Shown here: positions 24,031 through 35,207 of the stretch, in pieces
Numbering within the stretch: the stretch's first letter is position 1
Layout of the letters: the number at the start of each line of letters is the position of its first letter
NCBI GenBank assembly: GCA_029945375.1
Contig: CM057059.1
Location: 62,001-126,000, forward strand
Origin: Agaricus subrufescens
Taxonomy: Eukaryota; Basidiomycota; Agaricomycetes; Agaricales; Agaricaceae
Direction: 5' to 3'
Length of the DNA stretch: 64,000 nt
The notes under the pieces: model-generated
Seen by the model: only the letters and a program-made list of their open reading frames with translations
Told to the model about the DNA's origin: nothing
Databases searched by the model: none
Made by a program: the position numbers and the translations under genes

Positions 24031-27000
24031 TGACGTATTAAGCTTAAGCCTAAAGATTGACGTACAATATCTTGGTGGTGCTTGACTTCTGTAGTTTTTC
24101 AATCATTCAAGTTGTGACATCATTCGGTGTTATCACTGCTTACCTTGCTTCTTAGTGCGAACCGTCTAGTGCCTGGATACAACTAGTTGGACTTTGAGTT
24201 TCAAGAGTCCGCACCGAAGCGAATCGTAGACGGAGACTAGGCCTCGACAGGCGTTCGGGCATTCAATTGCCCCAGAAACCACCGGCAATGCCAAGGATAT
24301 ACTCTGAGTTAAAGATGGTTACCTGGGCCTTGTTTTGTTAACCGATGATCCTTATCTTTGATCTAAATCATTTATATTGGTCCTTACCGCCAAGAACGCA
24401 ACCCTCGAGAACTAGCCATGCTTATCAGCAATCGCACTCAACGAGCCTATATTCAAAGTAAATCACTGACCCGAGCAGGAACATGGGTATCAAACCATAC
24501 AACTTGTTGTCCGAGTGTTGATCCGTGAACACGTTATCCAACATCTTGATCCTGCAAGTAAAGCTGAACTAAAGCTGGAGGGGCCATCAATCCTGGCTAA
24601 GCAATCACTTGATGGAATGTAGAATATGCCTGAACTCGGGAACAATTCTATGCATGTCAGCGCGTAATGATTATCCCTCACCTGGAAGTGGAGAATGTCC
24701 GTATTGAGCATTTACGACGCGTATGTGCCCTCGGAATGTTATGAGCAGCTGTACCCCATCTTCGGAGTCTTCCAGACATGCGTCAATCTATGCTATCGCG
24801 TGCTGTTTGGTTTCGTCGTGCGCCCGGGCCCGCACCGATGTTTGATTGACTTCATGCCTGCATTCAATGTCGTTGCATTGTTAACGGTTCCGAGAAATGT
24901 TGAAACAAGAACTGAGCCCCGGACGGATAAGATATATATAAGTACTGGGACGCGGGTTTCATGGTAGGAGAACGGTGAGTCGTAACTCGTTGCGGTGTGA
25001 GGTGAGGCTATCCTCGGGCATGTGACCGTGTATGTGCTTTGCTAAATATATACATCCCCTTTGACGTTCATCCTGTGCGCTGCTGCAACTATTTCCTCCC
25101 TCTCATTTCTTTTCCCCCAGTAGAACCCTACATCGTAAACCAAATGCAAGAATGGTTGTACGTAAAAGCAATTCCAACTACTTGTGGCGGCCACAGGTCT
25201 TGAACATTATTTCTATCGATTGTAAGTTAGGGGCCATCAGTGGGACGTCAAATCCTGTGTTTGTCATTGGCTTGTCATTACATTCCGCGGTTTTTCGGGT
25301 AATTCAGCAAGCGCCGCATCAAATTCTTTCTATGATCCACTCCGAAGGGAGGATAATTTGATTCATGATCATCGAGGCGAATTGAGGCGAATGTCAAGAA
25401 CACCTTATGGAGGTCTTTGGCGCGTGGCAGGAGCATGAGCCACTAGTACTTACTAAGAAGACATCCGGACTGTGTTTGCCATAAAACGATGGACAGATCG
25501 CTCACAGAAAAATAGAATTGTCACTTCTCAAATCCGGAAATATGACTATGCAAACCCGAGTGGTTGCTTTTCTCTCCAATTTGATACTCCGCTTTAAATC
25601 CGGGGCATAAGACATAGTCGGGTCTTCATCGACGGGAACATTATTCTGAGCAGACACCACCGGCATTATTTTGTTAACCAAGTTTAAAAATATTACACAC
25701 CCCTCGGTCGGAGCTTAGATTGACTTGTCTGATTTTGATCAACCGATTGTAGACCTGTCTCTCGCTATATATCTTTCGCTAGTTGGATACGGCGGAAAAC
25801 AGAAGGGACTGACACTTTATTAGATAATCTTATTATCGTAACTACCCGCCACATTTATCTCTGACCACATTCTCAAACCCTGGCTTGGCCATCGAGGTCC
25901 AGGCCGCACGCTACGCTCCATTTACTATGCGCTGTTGAATACTTATATGAGGCCTCGACTTTCAGTTTTACCTCGTGTTTGCTCTTGAATCGATGAATCG
26001 AGTCGTGATATTGAATTACACACATACCAGCGGCTCATGATCATTGCAGCAGTTCATCAGTTACGATCATGCCACTAATATTCAGTTCATAGGAGGGGGT
26101 CCCCTGAGTTTCCTCTCTATTCATGAAGAACATTTATATTTGTCATGCGTTCCGGAAACTTGCGTCCTCGAAGGGATGAGAGGAGGCAAATAGCTCAGCC
26201 CCTTCCATCTAGGAGGTCGGGCGCTGACAAGAGAGGCTACCATCAGGCTACCATACACTCACCAACGGGTCAAATATAGATGTCGTTAGTTGATACCCAG
26301 TCAACTTCTTCTGGGTCCTCATACGATTAGACTGTAGCAGGTTATCCATGATCGGACACACACAATAACACACTGTCAACAATATGATAATAGATAACGC
26401 TACCATGGTTCCCCTTCCAGTGCTAGTGAGTGAATAGCCAGACTATAATATACATGGTCAAGTTCTAGGGGAAACGGCACAAGACAGGTGCTTAACCAAA
26501 AAGGAGCACTCGAAGATACGAACTGGCCGGGAAGCTCATCAAGATTCGGCAACTGATTGATGAAGTAGCGGCGGCCTGGCCACTGGTGATTTAGAGTCGA
26601 ACAATGAATGTTGTCCCTGGATCATATCATCATGTGCATCGTGTTCGAGTCCGAATGTAGACAGAAGCTTCAAGGGGAACCCGTCAATTTGTATATGACA
26701 CAATTCGTATGGGCGTTAGAATGTTGGGGGGGTAACGCCAAGATAACGCCTACGAAGCTTAAGATATCTCCAATCGATAAATGAGTGGATAAATGGGGTA
26801 GATAACTATAATGTGTAAACCCCGCATTTGTATGTCGAGCCTTGAATCGGAAGCGAACAGTGCCGCACTCACAAAAGCGGACCTGGGAAGCGGACCGAAG
26901 GCGTGTGAATGAGCTTCTGTCATTCGAAGCCACCGAACCTTGGGTGAATTCCGCTTAGAGTCCGTTCGGTGGGCGAATCAGATGTTTATGAGTTCTTATT

Positions 27001-27611
27001 AACTGACAATAGCAAGAAGTTGATCCACGTTGTTTATAGATGCCTTGAGGAAGCGTATGGCGGTCCGAGGTCTGATACCCTGTAGACTGGGGCGAGACAA
27101 CATGACCATTTCCCTGCAAGCTTACATAGACAGCAGAACTTCTCGAACAAGCCAGGTGACGCTCATAACGTCAAGGGTGCATATCTGCATGCGGGGTAAA
27201 AATGCCCGCGCGCAGTTTGAGTGAGAAAGCACACAGTGGTTTCTAGTACATGACCGGGGGATGCTTGAAAAGGGAATCGTCTTGTGTGCGCCAGGATAGA
27301 GTTTATCGTATTTATCATGCTGGAGCCTCGAGCCAGGCGCTATTGGGTCCGAACCAGGCTGGTTCCCATCGTGGCCTTTGGTTATCCACCTTGGCGTTCT
27401 CAGCTGAGTTCGCCACGGCCTCCCCGGACCCTATCGATGGCGAGGGTGGAGAACAAGAGATGGGAAGGATCAATTGCCCGAAGATAAAGGGGCTCGAGCC
27501 GTCCCTAAGAGCCAGGCTTGGGGAAGAGAGGAGCCTCGTGTTGTTCGGCATAGACAGGGTTCGGAGAAGGAGACCCGGGGTGAACCACTCCGTCTACTTA
27601 AGGCAACTGGA
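24031..27611. other. Intergenic between UPO copy 3 and the aminopeptidase gene
   Basis: The first 400 bp are the upstream region of copy 3. From about 24,450 to 27,600 I find no supported gene: open frames stay under 95 codons and lack splice partners or motifs. A pyrimidine-rich stretch near 25,100 followed by cccccag resembles a splice acceptor, but the following frame is not a recognisable protein. Confidence 0.35.
24262..24345. repeat. Distal upstream block (copy 3)
   Basis: Contains ccaaggatatactctgag and ggttacctgggccttg in the orientation of copy 2; reverse complement of the blocks at 3,170 and 34,675. Confidence 0.75.
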
Positions 27612-27619
27612 TTATATAA
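27612..27619 (+). promoter_or_regulatory. Possible TATA box of the aminopeptidase gene
   Basis: ttatataa lies about 27-34 bp before the chosen ATG at 27,646. If it is used, the leader would be only a few bases long, so the true start of transcription or translation may differ. Confidence 0.35.
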
Positions 27620-27645
27620 GCTGGCTCTCCCCTCCACCACCACCA

Positions 27646-30600
27646 ATGCCGCCTCCACCGCCCCCGCCAATATGCATCCCGTTCATCTCCAATAAAAAAA
27701 CAAAACGCAGAGTCTCCATCGATGACGGCAGGTCGGAGTCATCCCACCCACAGGCCCAGCTCACCCGGCGTCCCTCGGCATATTCCTCCTCCTCGACCCT
27801 CACCAGCCTGCCGGACAACCTCACTTTTCGCACAGACTCGGAAAAATACGACGAAGTGCCGGAAATATACCATGGTGGTGAGAAGGGTCTGAAGGGCTCG
27901 CCCAAGCTCAGTCGGGGAAATACGATGACGGGGACCAAGAAGTCGACCGCTTCTTCGAAATGGGGGTATGGCTGGGGGATGGGGAAGAAGGAGAAGGAGG
28001 TAGAAGCTGAACTGCACAAGCGCTCTCTTTCCGGCGCATCGACGCCGCCGCTACCGGTGTATCCCAAGGAGGAATCTTCTCTGCAGCGCAGCGGCACGAA
28101 ATCGTCCCAGGCAACGCAGTCATCCAAGGCCACCCAGTCATCCAAGGCCACCCAGTCGTCCCAGGCGACCATGCGAGGAGAGGCTGGCCCGAGCCGATCG
28201 AATTCTCGTCGAGAACCAGTCTCGCTGGAGAGAAAAGATACCCAGAGATCGCATGTGTCGCGCAGAAGCCAAGACTCGAAGGCAACAGCCAGCAGCGGAT
28301 CGTCCGCTCCCCGTATTCGACCTCCCCTCACTGCATCTGATTCTGCAAGCACTCTCGTCGGCTCTGCGTTAGAACGGAAGGAGCGGGGCGATATCGAATC
28401 TATCCATGACAGAATTGTGAATACCACTGAGAGGCTAGCCGGCCTCCGGGAGCAGATGCTCAAAAACAACGTGGATGTGTAGTGCGTCATTCTCGATTTC
28501 CCCACTTGGGTTAGCTCATGATATTCACGCGTGTTTATTAGTCTTATCCCGTCTGAGGATGCTCATGGCTCCGAATATGTAGCAGCCAGTGATAAACGTC
28601 GAGAATTCATTGCAGGGTAAAATCTTTCCTTCCGTTGCTCCATGCACAGCCCCACGCTTACGCGTCCTCCCTTCATTTCTCAGTTTCACAGGCACCGCAG
28701 GTACTGCCATTGTTACTCGAGAAAACGCATACCTTGCTGTCGATTCTCGATACTGGGTTCAAGCCGAAAGCCAGACGGACCAGAACTGGGAAATTATTAG
28801 AGTTGGTGATATCAATAGTTCCAAGTCCTACAAAGACTGGGTCGATTTTCTTGTGGTGCGTTCTCCACGGCGAAATCATGTTTCTGTTGATCTGACTCAT
28901 GTGCTTTGGTCTTCGATCGTTTTCAATTACTCTTTTAGAATACATTACCGAAAGGTAGCCGCTTGGGCGTTGATGCACGAATGATTTCACACGAGAAAGC
29001 TTCCGCCATCAATAGCAAACTGACGCATTTAGACTCGAGGTTCGTGTTTCCGGCGATGAATTTGGTAGATCTGGTGTGGAAGGACAAACCGGCAAAGTCG
29101 AAAGGAGTAGTCTATATTCAATCTATTGACTATACAGGCAAGTTACTCTTCTTCGCGCCTTGACGTGGTCGCGTGGCTCACATATCCCTGCCTGTTCTAG
29201 GCAAGGATGCGACGTATAAGTTGTATAAGATCCGGGAGTGGATTAAGGTTCAGCCACCCTCAATTCCTTCGTTTTCTAAGGAGACTGTACCGACACCCGC
29301 CCAAATCCAAGTGGGCATGCTTGTATCTAACCTTGCTTGTATTGGTAAGTTACGCCTTCTATAGAAAGATCTTCATCTCATCTATCCCAGCCTGGACATT
29401 GAACCTTCGAGGAGTCGATATACCATTCAATCCTCTCTTTCACGCATATCTATTCATTAGTCTCGAGAAAGCTATTCTTTTCCTTGATGCTTCCAAAGTA
29501 GATGAAACCGTCGAGAAATACTTAGAAAAAATGGGTGTTGAAAGGAGGAATTATACCGACCTATGGCCCTTCATGAGGAAAAGGGAATGGGGCGAAGGAA
29601 AAATCATTATACCCGCGTCAACATCCTACGCCATATCCTTGATGTTGACGCATTTCAGGTACACGATCTCGCCGAACAGGGTGGAATTCCTTATGGCGAT
29701 CAAGAATGAGACAGAGATTGCGGGGTTGAGGCAGGCTTATATACGTGATGGGGTTGCTTTCGTGCGTCTTTTGATGAGCCTTATGATTGCAAACGTTAAA
29801 CCTTATTTATTGATATTCAGGTTCAATTCCTTGCTTGGTTGGAAAATAAACTTAATTCGGGATATGATATCACGGAATGGGAAGCAGGTTGGAGGATTAA
29901 AGAGTTTAGAATGAAACAACGGAAGTTTATGGGGCTTGCATATGAAACTATCAGCGCCTCGGGACCTAATGCTGCTCTACCACATTATACGCCCAAGAAG
30001 GCAACCGCGAGGATGATAGATCGGGAAACACCTTATCTCAAGTACGCAATGTGGCTTTCATTTCTTATAGTATGCCTAATTTTTTTTCCAGTGATTCCGG
30101 AGGTCAATATAGGGACGGGACCTGTGATACGACTAGGACACTTCATTTCGGAAGACCGACACCATATATGAGTGAAGCTTATACGAGAGTCGTACAAGGC
30201 CATGTAAGCAATCTAGTATATCGATCTTTGAGAGTCTCTCTCACTCATTACTCACAGATTGCTATTGATACTGCGATATTCCCTGAAGGGACATCGGGTT
30301 ATCAACTCGACTCTCAGGCGAGAAGACCATTATGGAAGGATGGTATGAACTACTTGGTGCGCTGACACTTTTCTGTTTATAAAAATAGTTATTGATGAAT
30401 GAGACAGCATGGAACAGGTCACGGATTTGGATCGTTCCTTACTGTGCATGAAGGAGAACACGGTTTTAGCAGTAATGTCCCTTTGATGCCAGGGCATGTT
30501 GTCACCAACGAACCGGGATTTTGTACGTCATCATTTTTTTTCTTTCTATATTGTCGCAGCGGTCTCACATGTACAAAAAAATAATAGATGTTGAGGGCAA

Positions 30601-30910
30601 GTGGGGTGTGCGGGTTGAATCGGCGCTTGTCGTTAAACGAGTCAAAACCAAACAGGAATTCGGTGGAGACACATGGCTAGGTTTTGAACGACTCACATGT
30701 GTACCGATTCAAACGCGGATGATCAAAGAATCATTGTTGACTAAAGAGGAGAAATCGTGGTTGAAGGAACATAATCAGAGGTGTTGGGATATCTTGAGTC
30801 CTCTGTTGAGAGAGGATAAGGTAGCGCTGAAGTGGCTGAGAAGAGAGGCAGATAGAGGGATTGGATTGGCCAGTTCTGGACCTGGCGGTTTGACTGTTGA
30901 ATGGGATTGA
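27646..30910 (+). CDS. Xaa-Pro aminopeptidase (M24B) with long N-terminal extension
   Basis: Metallopeptidase that removes an N-terminal residue preceding proline (aminopeptidase P, creatinase fold). Exons: 27646-28478, 28542-28616, 28684-28855, 28939-29137, 29201-29344, 29391-29761, 29821-30041, 30092-30203, 30258-30356, 30408-30522, 30588-30910; 887 aa. The family core starts near residue 258 ([16 protein letters not shown]) with the creatinase N-terminal domain ([12 protein letters not shown]). The metal ligands are all seen: two Asp in [16 protein letters not shown], His in HGTGHGFGS, Glu in TNEPGF and Glu in RVESALVV. The first 257 residues are Pro, Ser and Lys rich, starting MPPPPPPP and including tandem SSKATQ repeats; typical enzymes are about 610 aa, so this extension is unusual. 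The start is uncertain because the frame is open further upstream. The intron after exon 4 begins with GC instead of GT. Confidence 0.9.
28102..28170 (+). repeat. 18-bp tandem repeat inside the aminopeptidase extension
   Basis: Four units (the last one incomplete) encode [23 protein letters not shown]. The two central units are identical at DNA level (tcatccaaggccacccag). Copy number is likely to vary between strains. Confidence 0.85.
29138..29200 (+). other. GC-AG intron in the aminopeptidase gene
   Basis: The exon ends ...tatacag and the intron starts gcaagt, ending ttctag. Only this split gives the expected [20 protein letters not shown] donor four bases downstream breaks the frame. A strong match to the consensus around the donor (CAG/GCAAGT) is typical of GC-AG introns. 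Confidence 0.75.
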
Positions 30911-31863
30911 GTGATGGTGTGTTGTGAATTTGCTTTGACCCCCTCTCCGTTTTTCGTTTTAGATGTGATGCTCTTGACTGTTATCTTTCTCTCTTCCCCT
31001 CTCGCGCTGCCAGTCCCTCGTATTTCTTCTCTCTGGATACCTCGCCCCTCTACTCGACTCCCTGCGAAACATCAAAATATACCCGGCGAAGGTCGGATTA
31101 TGTAAGGAGGACTGGGCCGCTACTTCTACCTCTCGAAACCCCCCCTCCCCCCACATTGACTCCCTCCAGCTGATGCTTACGATTCTGGTATAGTGTTGGA
31201 ACGGAATATGTCCAATGTCGCCGTCCCCCTTATACCTTCTTTTTACGCCTAGAATGGAACAACAGTCGGGTGGCTGGATGGACTATACATTCGTTAATAC
31301 AGGACCCTCTTTCCTTTGCCTTCATCTTGTTCTTGCTTTGCGCCCTCTCCGATTATTTTATACCCCAACCCCATCCATTCCACCCCTGTTCGTTTTGTTG
31401 TTTCATTTTCGTTACTATCGCTTTTGTACTCTGTGTATTCTCTTCTATATGTGTGTATATACGCTCGATACCTGTCTTGACACCCCGTGCCCCATTTCAA
31501 TTTCGTTTGTGCATTTGTCATAGTATCCATATCCTATTGGTGTACCTCGTGGTGGGGCGACTACACTTGTTGTAGTAGGTGCATCCGGGCTGTTGATTGG
31601 GGCAGTATTGCAGTGGTAAACCGATTGAAAAGGCTCATCGAGAAGCTCGAACCAAACACGTCTTGGGGAATGAATTCATGAATTAACCTGATCCGCTAGC
31701 TTACCAGAGCTATTCAGGAACTGATATAGCTGACTGCTTCTTGATCGAGAGCGTTGAGGTGGAGTGAGAAGTCTTCTCAAGGGAGATATGGGTCAAACCA
31801 TCATTCATTTCAGCATTCGTTCGCGAACATAAGCTGCGAATGAAAGGGCTTCCTGACATTTAC
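30911..31863. other. Intergenic, no gene seen
   Basis: Pyrimidine-rich DNA downstream of the aminopeptidase gene; open frames to about 100 codons are low-complexity and unsupported. Confidence 0.4.
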
Positions 31864-33304
31864 TTATATGGGTCTATCACCAAAAAAACTCCGCCAGTAA
31901 TCTGATCACGTTCTTTACGGGGCATTATCTTGCACGGAAAATGACTCGGCACACTAATGACACATTCATGAATGAGCTATATATTCCTTATGTCAATAGA
32001 TTCACGATGCAGCAGATGAGGGCGGAAAGGGAGGGACTATGTTTATAGGGTTCCCCTCAGCATTCACTTTGGGAAATATATTGAATATATAGAGAATCGA
32101 GGCAGCGACTAGTTGGATAACAAGTAATGCCTTGTGTGGCCTAAAGTATATCCTGGCGAGACAATGATTTATTCGTCAATCCTGATCTTATGACTTAGAG
32201 GTAAATTGACCTCTTACCAAATCCGAAAGTTGCCATGACTTCGGGATTAGGAGCATCGTCGCGAAGAAAACCGTCGTTGATTAATCGATTGGGATCGGAC
32301 TTGGATGGATCTGGGTACATAAATTTACTGTAAAACATCGGACTAGGATAGCTGTTGGAGGCGAGCGCTTTAAAGAAAGATAGACTGCATGCTAGTGGTG
32401 GTCACTGGCAGGGCCCTTCGGTGTATAAAATCCGTTGTATACATCATCATTAATACGGAGAGGAGCCCGCTGAGGGCTCCTCGTGGCTCCTGATATTTCT
32501 GGTATCCTGAAACGATGTTATCGAAACACTGATAGGTATAGTATGGTGATTGTAGTGTATCATCCATCGTGGACACTCGGTCTCAAACCGAATAGAGTTC
32601 TCGTTGGACCCTGCAGTTCTTATCCTGGTCTTGGAGCATTTTCAATACAAATATCAATACAGCTCCCGTGGTCGTTGTTGCAGCATCTATCGATTAATCA
32701 TGCTCAGGATTTCCCAAGAAATCAAGAGGAAAAGGTGTCACCCCTAGCAACTTGACAGATGGTATACTTAAAGGCTAAGGTCACCTATACAGCTATAGAA
32801 ATGACCGGGTTCTATCAAGAAATATATCACTTCTGACGCAAGAGGAGGTAAGATTGATCGTTCGGACGTAGACTGTCCTTGTCATCTTACCCCACCGAGA
32901 AGACCCATATTGGTGGCTTAATATCCTAAGAAAAGATGAAATCCGCGGTGGTCACCTGTTTGGGTATATGGCAGATCGCTTATCAAAGAGATCTAAAGCC
33001 ACCAGGACATCATTTATCACAATGATTGGCTGAGTCTACAGAAACTTTGCTCCTGTATCACTCAACATACGTCAAGGGTAAGCGAATACTCCAAGAATGC
33101 TAATATAATACTAACCGAGTTCGTCCACGAGTTTCTTGTAGGGAATGCAACCATTACTAAAAATCTTTGAAAAGGTAACTCCAATTATTGGCCACCTGGC
33201 AGGCCCTAGAGGCATAAAGGCTAATTTTTGCGGACTCGATAAATGAGATGGACAGTGACACATATGTATAGGGTGGTAGCGTCTCGTAAGCTCAAAGTTA
33301 TCAT
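31864..33304 (-). pseudogene. Cytochrome P450 relic (array copy A)
   Basis: Degraded paralog of the intact P450 at 41.3-43.4 kb. On minus the N-terminus is still readable from the ATG at 33,304 (MITLSLRDAT, HLIYRVRK), then stops and shifts follow where the others have LLPLPPGPTRWPIIG. Recognisable pieces continue: the I-helix region near 32,650, the TTS(N)DDVYNG strand near 32,440, the PDPSKSDPNRL region near 32,290 and the FGFG piece near 32,220. The heme-ligand cysteine codon is changed to tac (Tyr) at 32,146-32,148. Much of the middle, including the WR..R C-helix region, is missing: the span is 1.44 kb against 2.1 kb in the intact copy. The last codons match the end of the other copies (the stop lies at 31,864-31,866 by alignment). 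Confidence 0.85.
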
Positions 33305-34674
33305 CATGGTGTGTGGCACAAGGCTAGCTGCTAGGATGGGCGATCACGAGACGTCGCTTCTTTTCTCACAAGGAATGTACTAGATATTGTATCCACTAGC
33401 CTGGTATGGTGCTTAATGCAATGAATGAGTAACTTGATGATAACCATATATTCTGAGCCGAGTCAGACTGTGGACGCGCACTTGACCTATTAATATGTCT
33501 AGCTAAATGATACAACCAATCAGTTTTCATTCGTATTTGTTATAGGAACATCCCATCCTTTTATCCTCCTCTAAGTTACGTTTTCCATCCAAAGTGTTTT
33601 GGGGAAGGTCTAAGCAAAGTAGAAAGTATTTTAATATCTCGCAGAAGGTACCAGGCACTAATGCTAATACGAGTCAAATCCCATAACATTATATTAGGCT
33701 CAAACATGATGAGTTGACGTTAACCCAGAGTCTACTGAAGCCCTGGACTGAAATAGACTAGCAAAGAAGAAATGGAAACTTACCCTGGTACGTCTCAAGT
33801 AGATGTCGACTTGTTTTGATCCTCATATCATGTGCCTGGTTAACATAACTTGTAGAAGACCTGGGACCGACCCCTGCGGCATGATGGCCCTGGAGGCGCG
33901 AGTCAAACACATAGGTTAGTATAAGTTACACAGTCAAGACAACCAAAAAACGTATATGTATATGTACAGTGATTACGCGACAATGTGAGTTTGTACCAGA
34001 ATTGTGTCAACCACACTACTATGGGGGAATTATATCCGTGAGTTAATCAGACGCTGCGCAGATCCTTTATCATACTGAACGGCTCTCCATAATTATCCTA
34101 CTGGATTTTGGAGTTTCTGATGAGAGTCCTTGTCGGTAGAGAAGATTTGTGAACACATCAGTCTGCAAATAGATAGAGAGTATCTGCAAGAGCAAAACAT
34201 CCCTTGTGCAGCACTAAGTTTTGTTGACGTGAAACATGAGAAGCAGCTCCATTGGCCGCACCCCATTTCCGGTCACGGAATCACGGAATTTGACCCGTTA
34301 CCCACTCAATTTGATCCGAGAACAGATAATAGGGTATGCGTGGGAGTTTAGTCAACAGCGCAATCAAAAGCGGTAACGCTCTTCGAGTTGGAGGCCCCGC
34401 TAACAAAATTCGATATGTCCATTTGTATCTCGTGCAATGGTTTACCTTTGATACGCAGTGCTAACATGTATTACCAGTGAGTCAATCATTGAACCAGTTT
34501 GTTGTGCGATACTGACTGCATTCTCGCCCAGGTCAGTGATATCACTTGAATTTGAATTCAGCGAGCCTGATTTCTAATATCACAACTTCGCTCAGTTGTT
34601 GAGGGTCATTCTCTTGGCAATACGGAGACAGAAGTGATGTTGAATAAAGATAGGGATCATTGGTTGTTATAATG
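33305..34674. other. Intergenic, no gene seen
   Basis: No supported gene. From about 34,530 the sequence resembles the far upstream region of UPO copy 1 (about 2,975-3,170), so the duplicated unit starts near there. Confidence 0.4.
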
Positions 34675-34745
34675 GCAAAACCCAGGTAACCATCTTTGAC
34701 TCTGAGTATATCCTTGGCGTTACGGTTCTGTTTTGGGGCCACTAA
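34675..34745. repeat. Distal upstream block (copy 4)
   Basis: Contains cccaggtaaccatct and gagtatatccttggcg, the same orientation as copy 1 at 3,170. Confidence 0.75.
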
Positions 34746-34984
34746 CTACCCAAATGATTATCTGGGGTTGGCGTGTTCGTGAGTCACTTCGATGCAGATA
34801 AATCCAACTTATGTTTAACTTAGTTTTCACTTAGGCGGACGGTCCTACTGGGTCGTACGGCTTGCACTCGGCAGTATGGCAAAAGTTGATAATCTTGTAG
34901 AATATGTCAGCCTGAGACGTTGAATAACCGTAGAGCATCATCAAGCCATGGTACGCCAGTCTCCATACCTAACACGTCACTCTA

Positions 34985-35207
34985 AAGTTGATCTAGTGAT
35001 CCAGAGGGAACATCCCTGCCCCACCCTGCAAAAACCGAGTGTCATTGCGTCGGGCAATACTCGATGTCCCGCCTCAGCTAAAGCCTTGCTCCCAACCGGT
35101 TCACCCTGTTCGATAACCGAACGTGCTTTACAAGATGCATAGCAGCAAAAGCTATAAATGCAGACTGGGGAACAGGAAATAATCCTCATCCCCTCAACTG
35201 CTCCGTC
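34985..35207 (+). promoter_or_regulatory. UPO copy 4 promoter: conserved block and TATA box
   Basis: tataaat lies at 35,153-35,159, 49 bp upstream of the ATG at 35,208. The block with accgagtgtcat and gtcgggcaatactcga lies near 35,034-35,070; it lacks three or so bases in the middle compared with the other copies. Confidence 0.7.

Noticed and set aside
28102..28170. Direct repeats as a CRISPR-like array
   Set aside because: The units are contiguous 18-bp coding repeats without spacers in a eukaryotic gene.
27612..28505. 297-codon minus-strand frame over the aminopeptidase extension
   Set aside because: Antisense of a continuous coding exon that splices in frame into a recognised enzyme; no support of its own.
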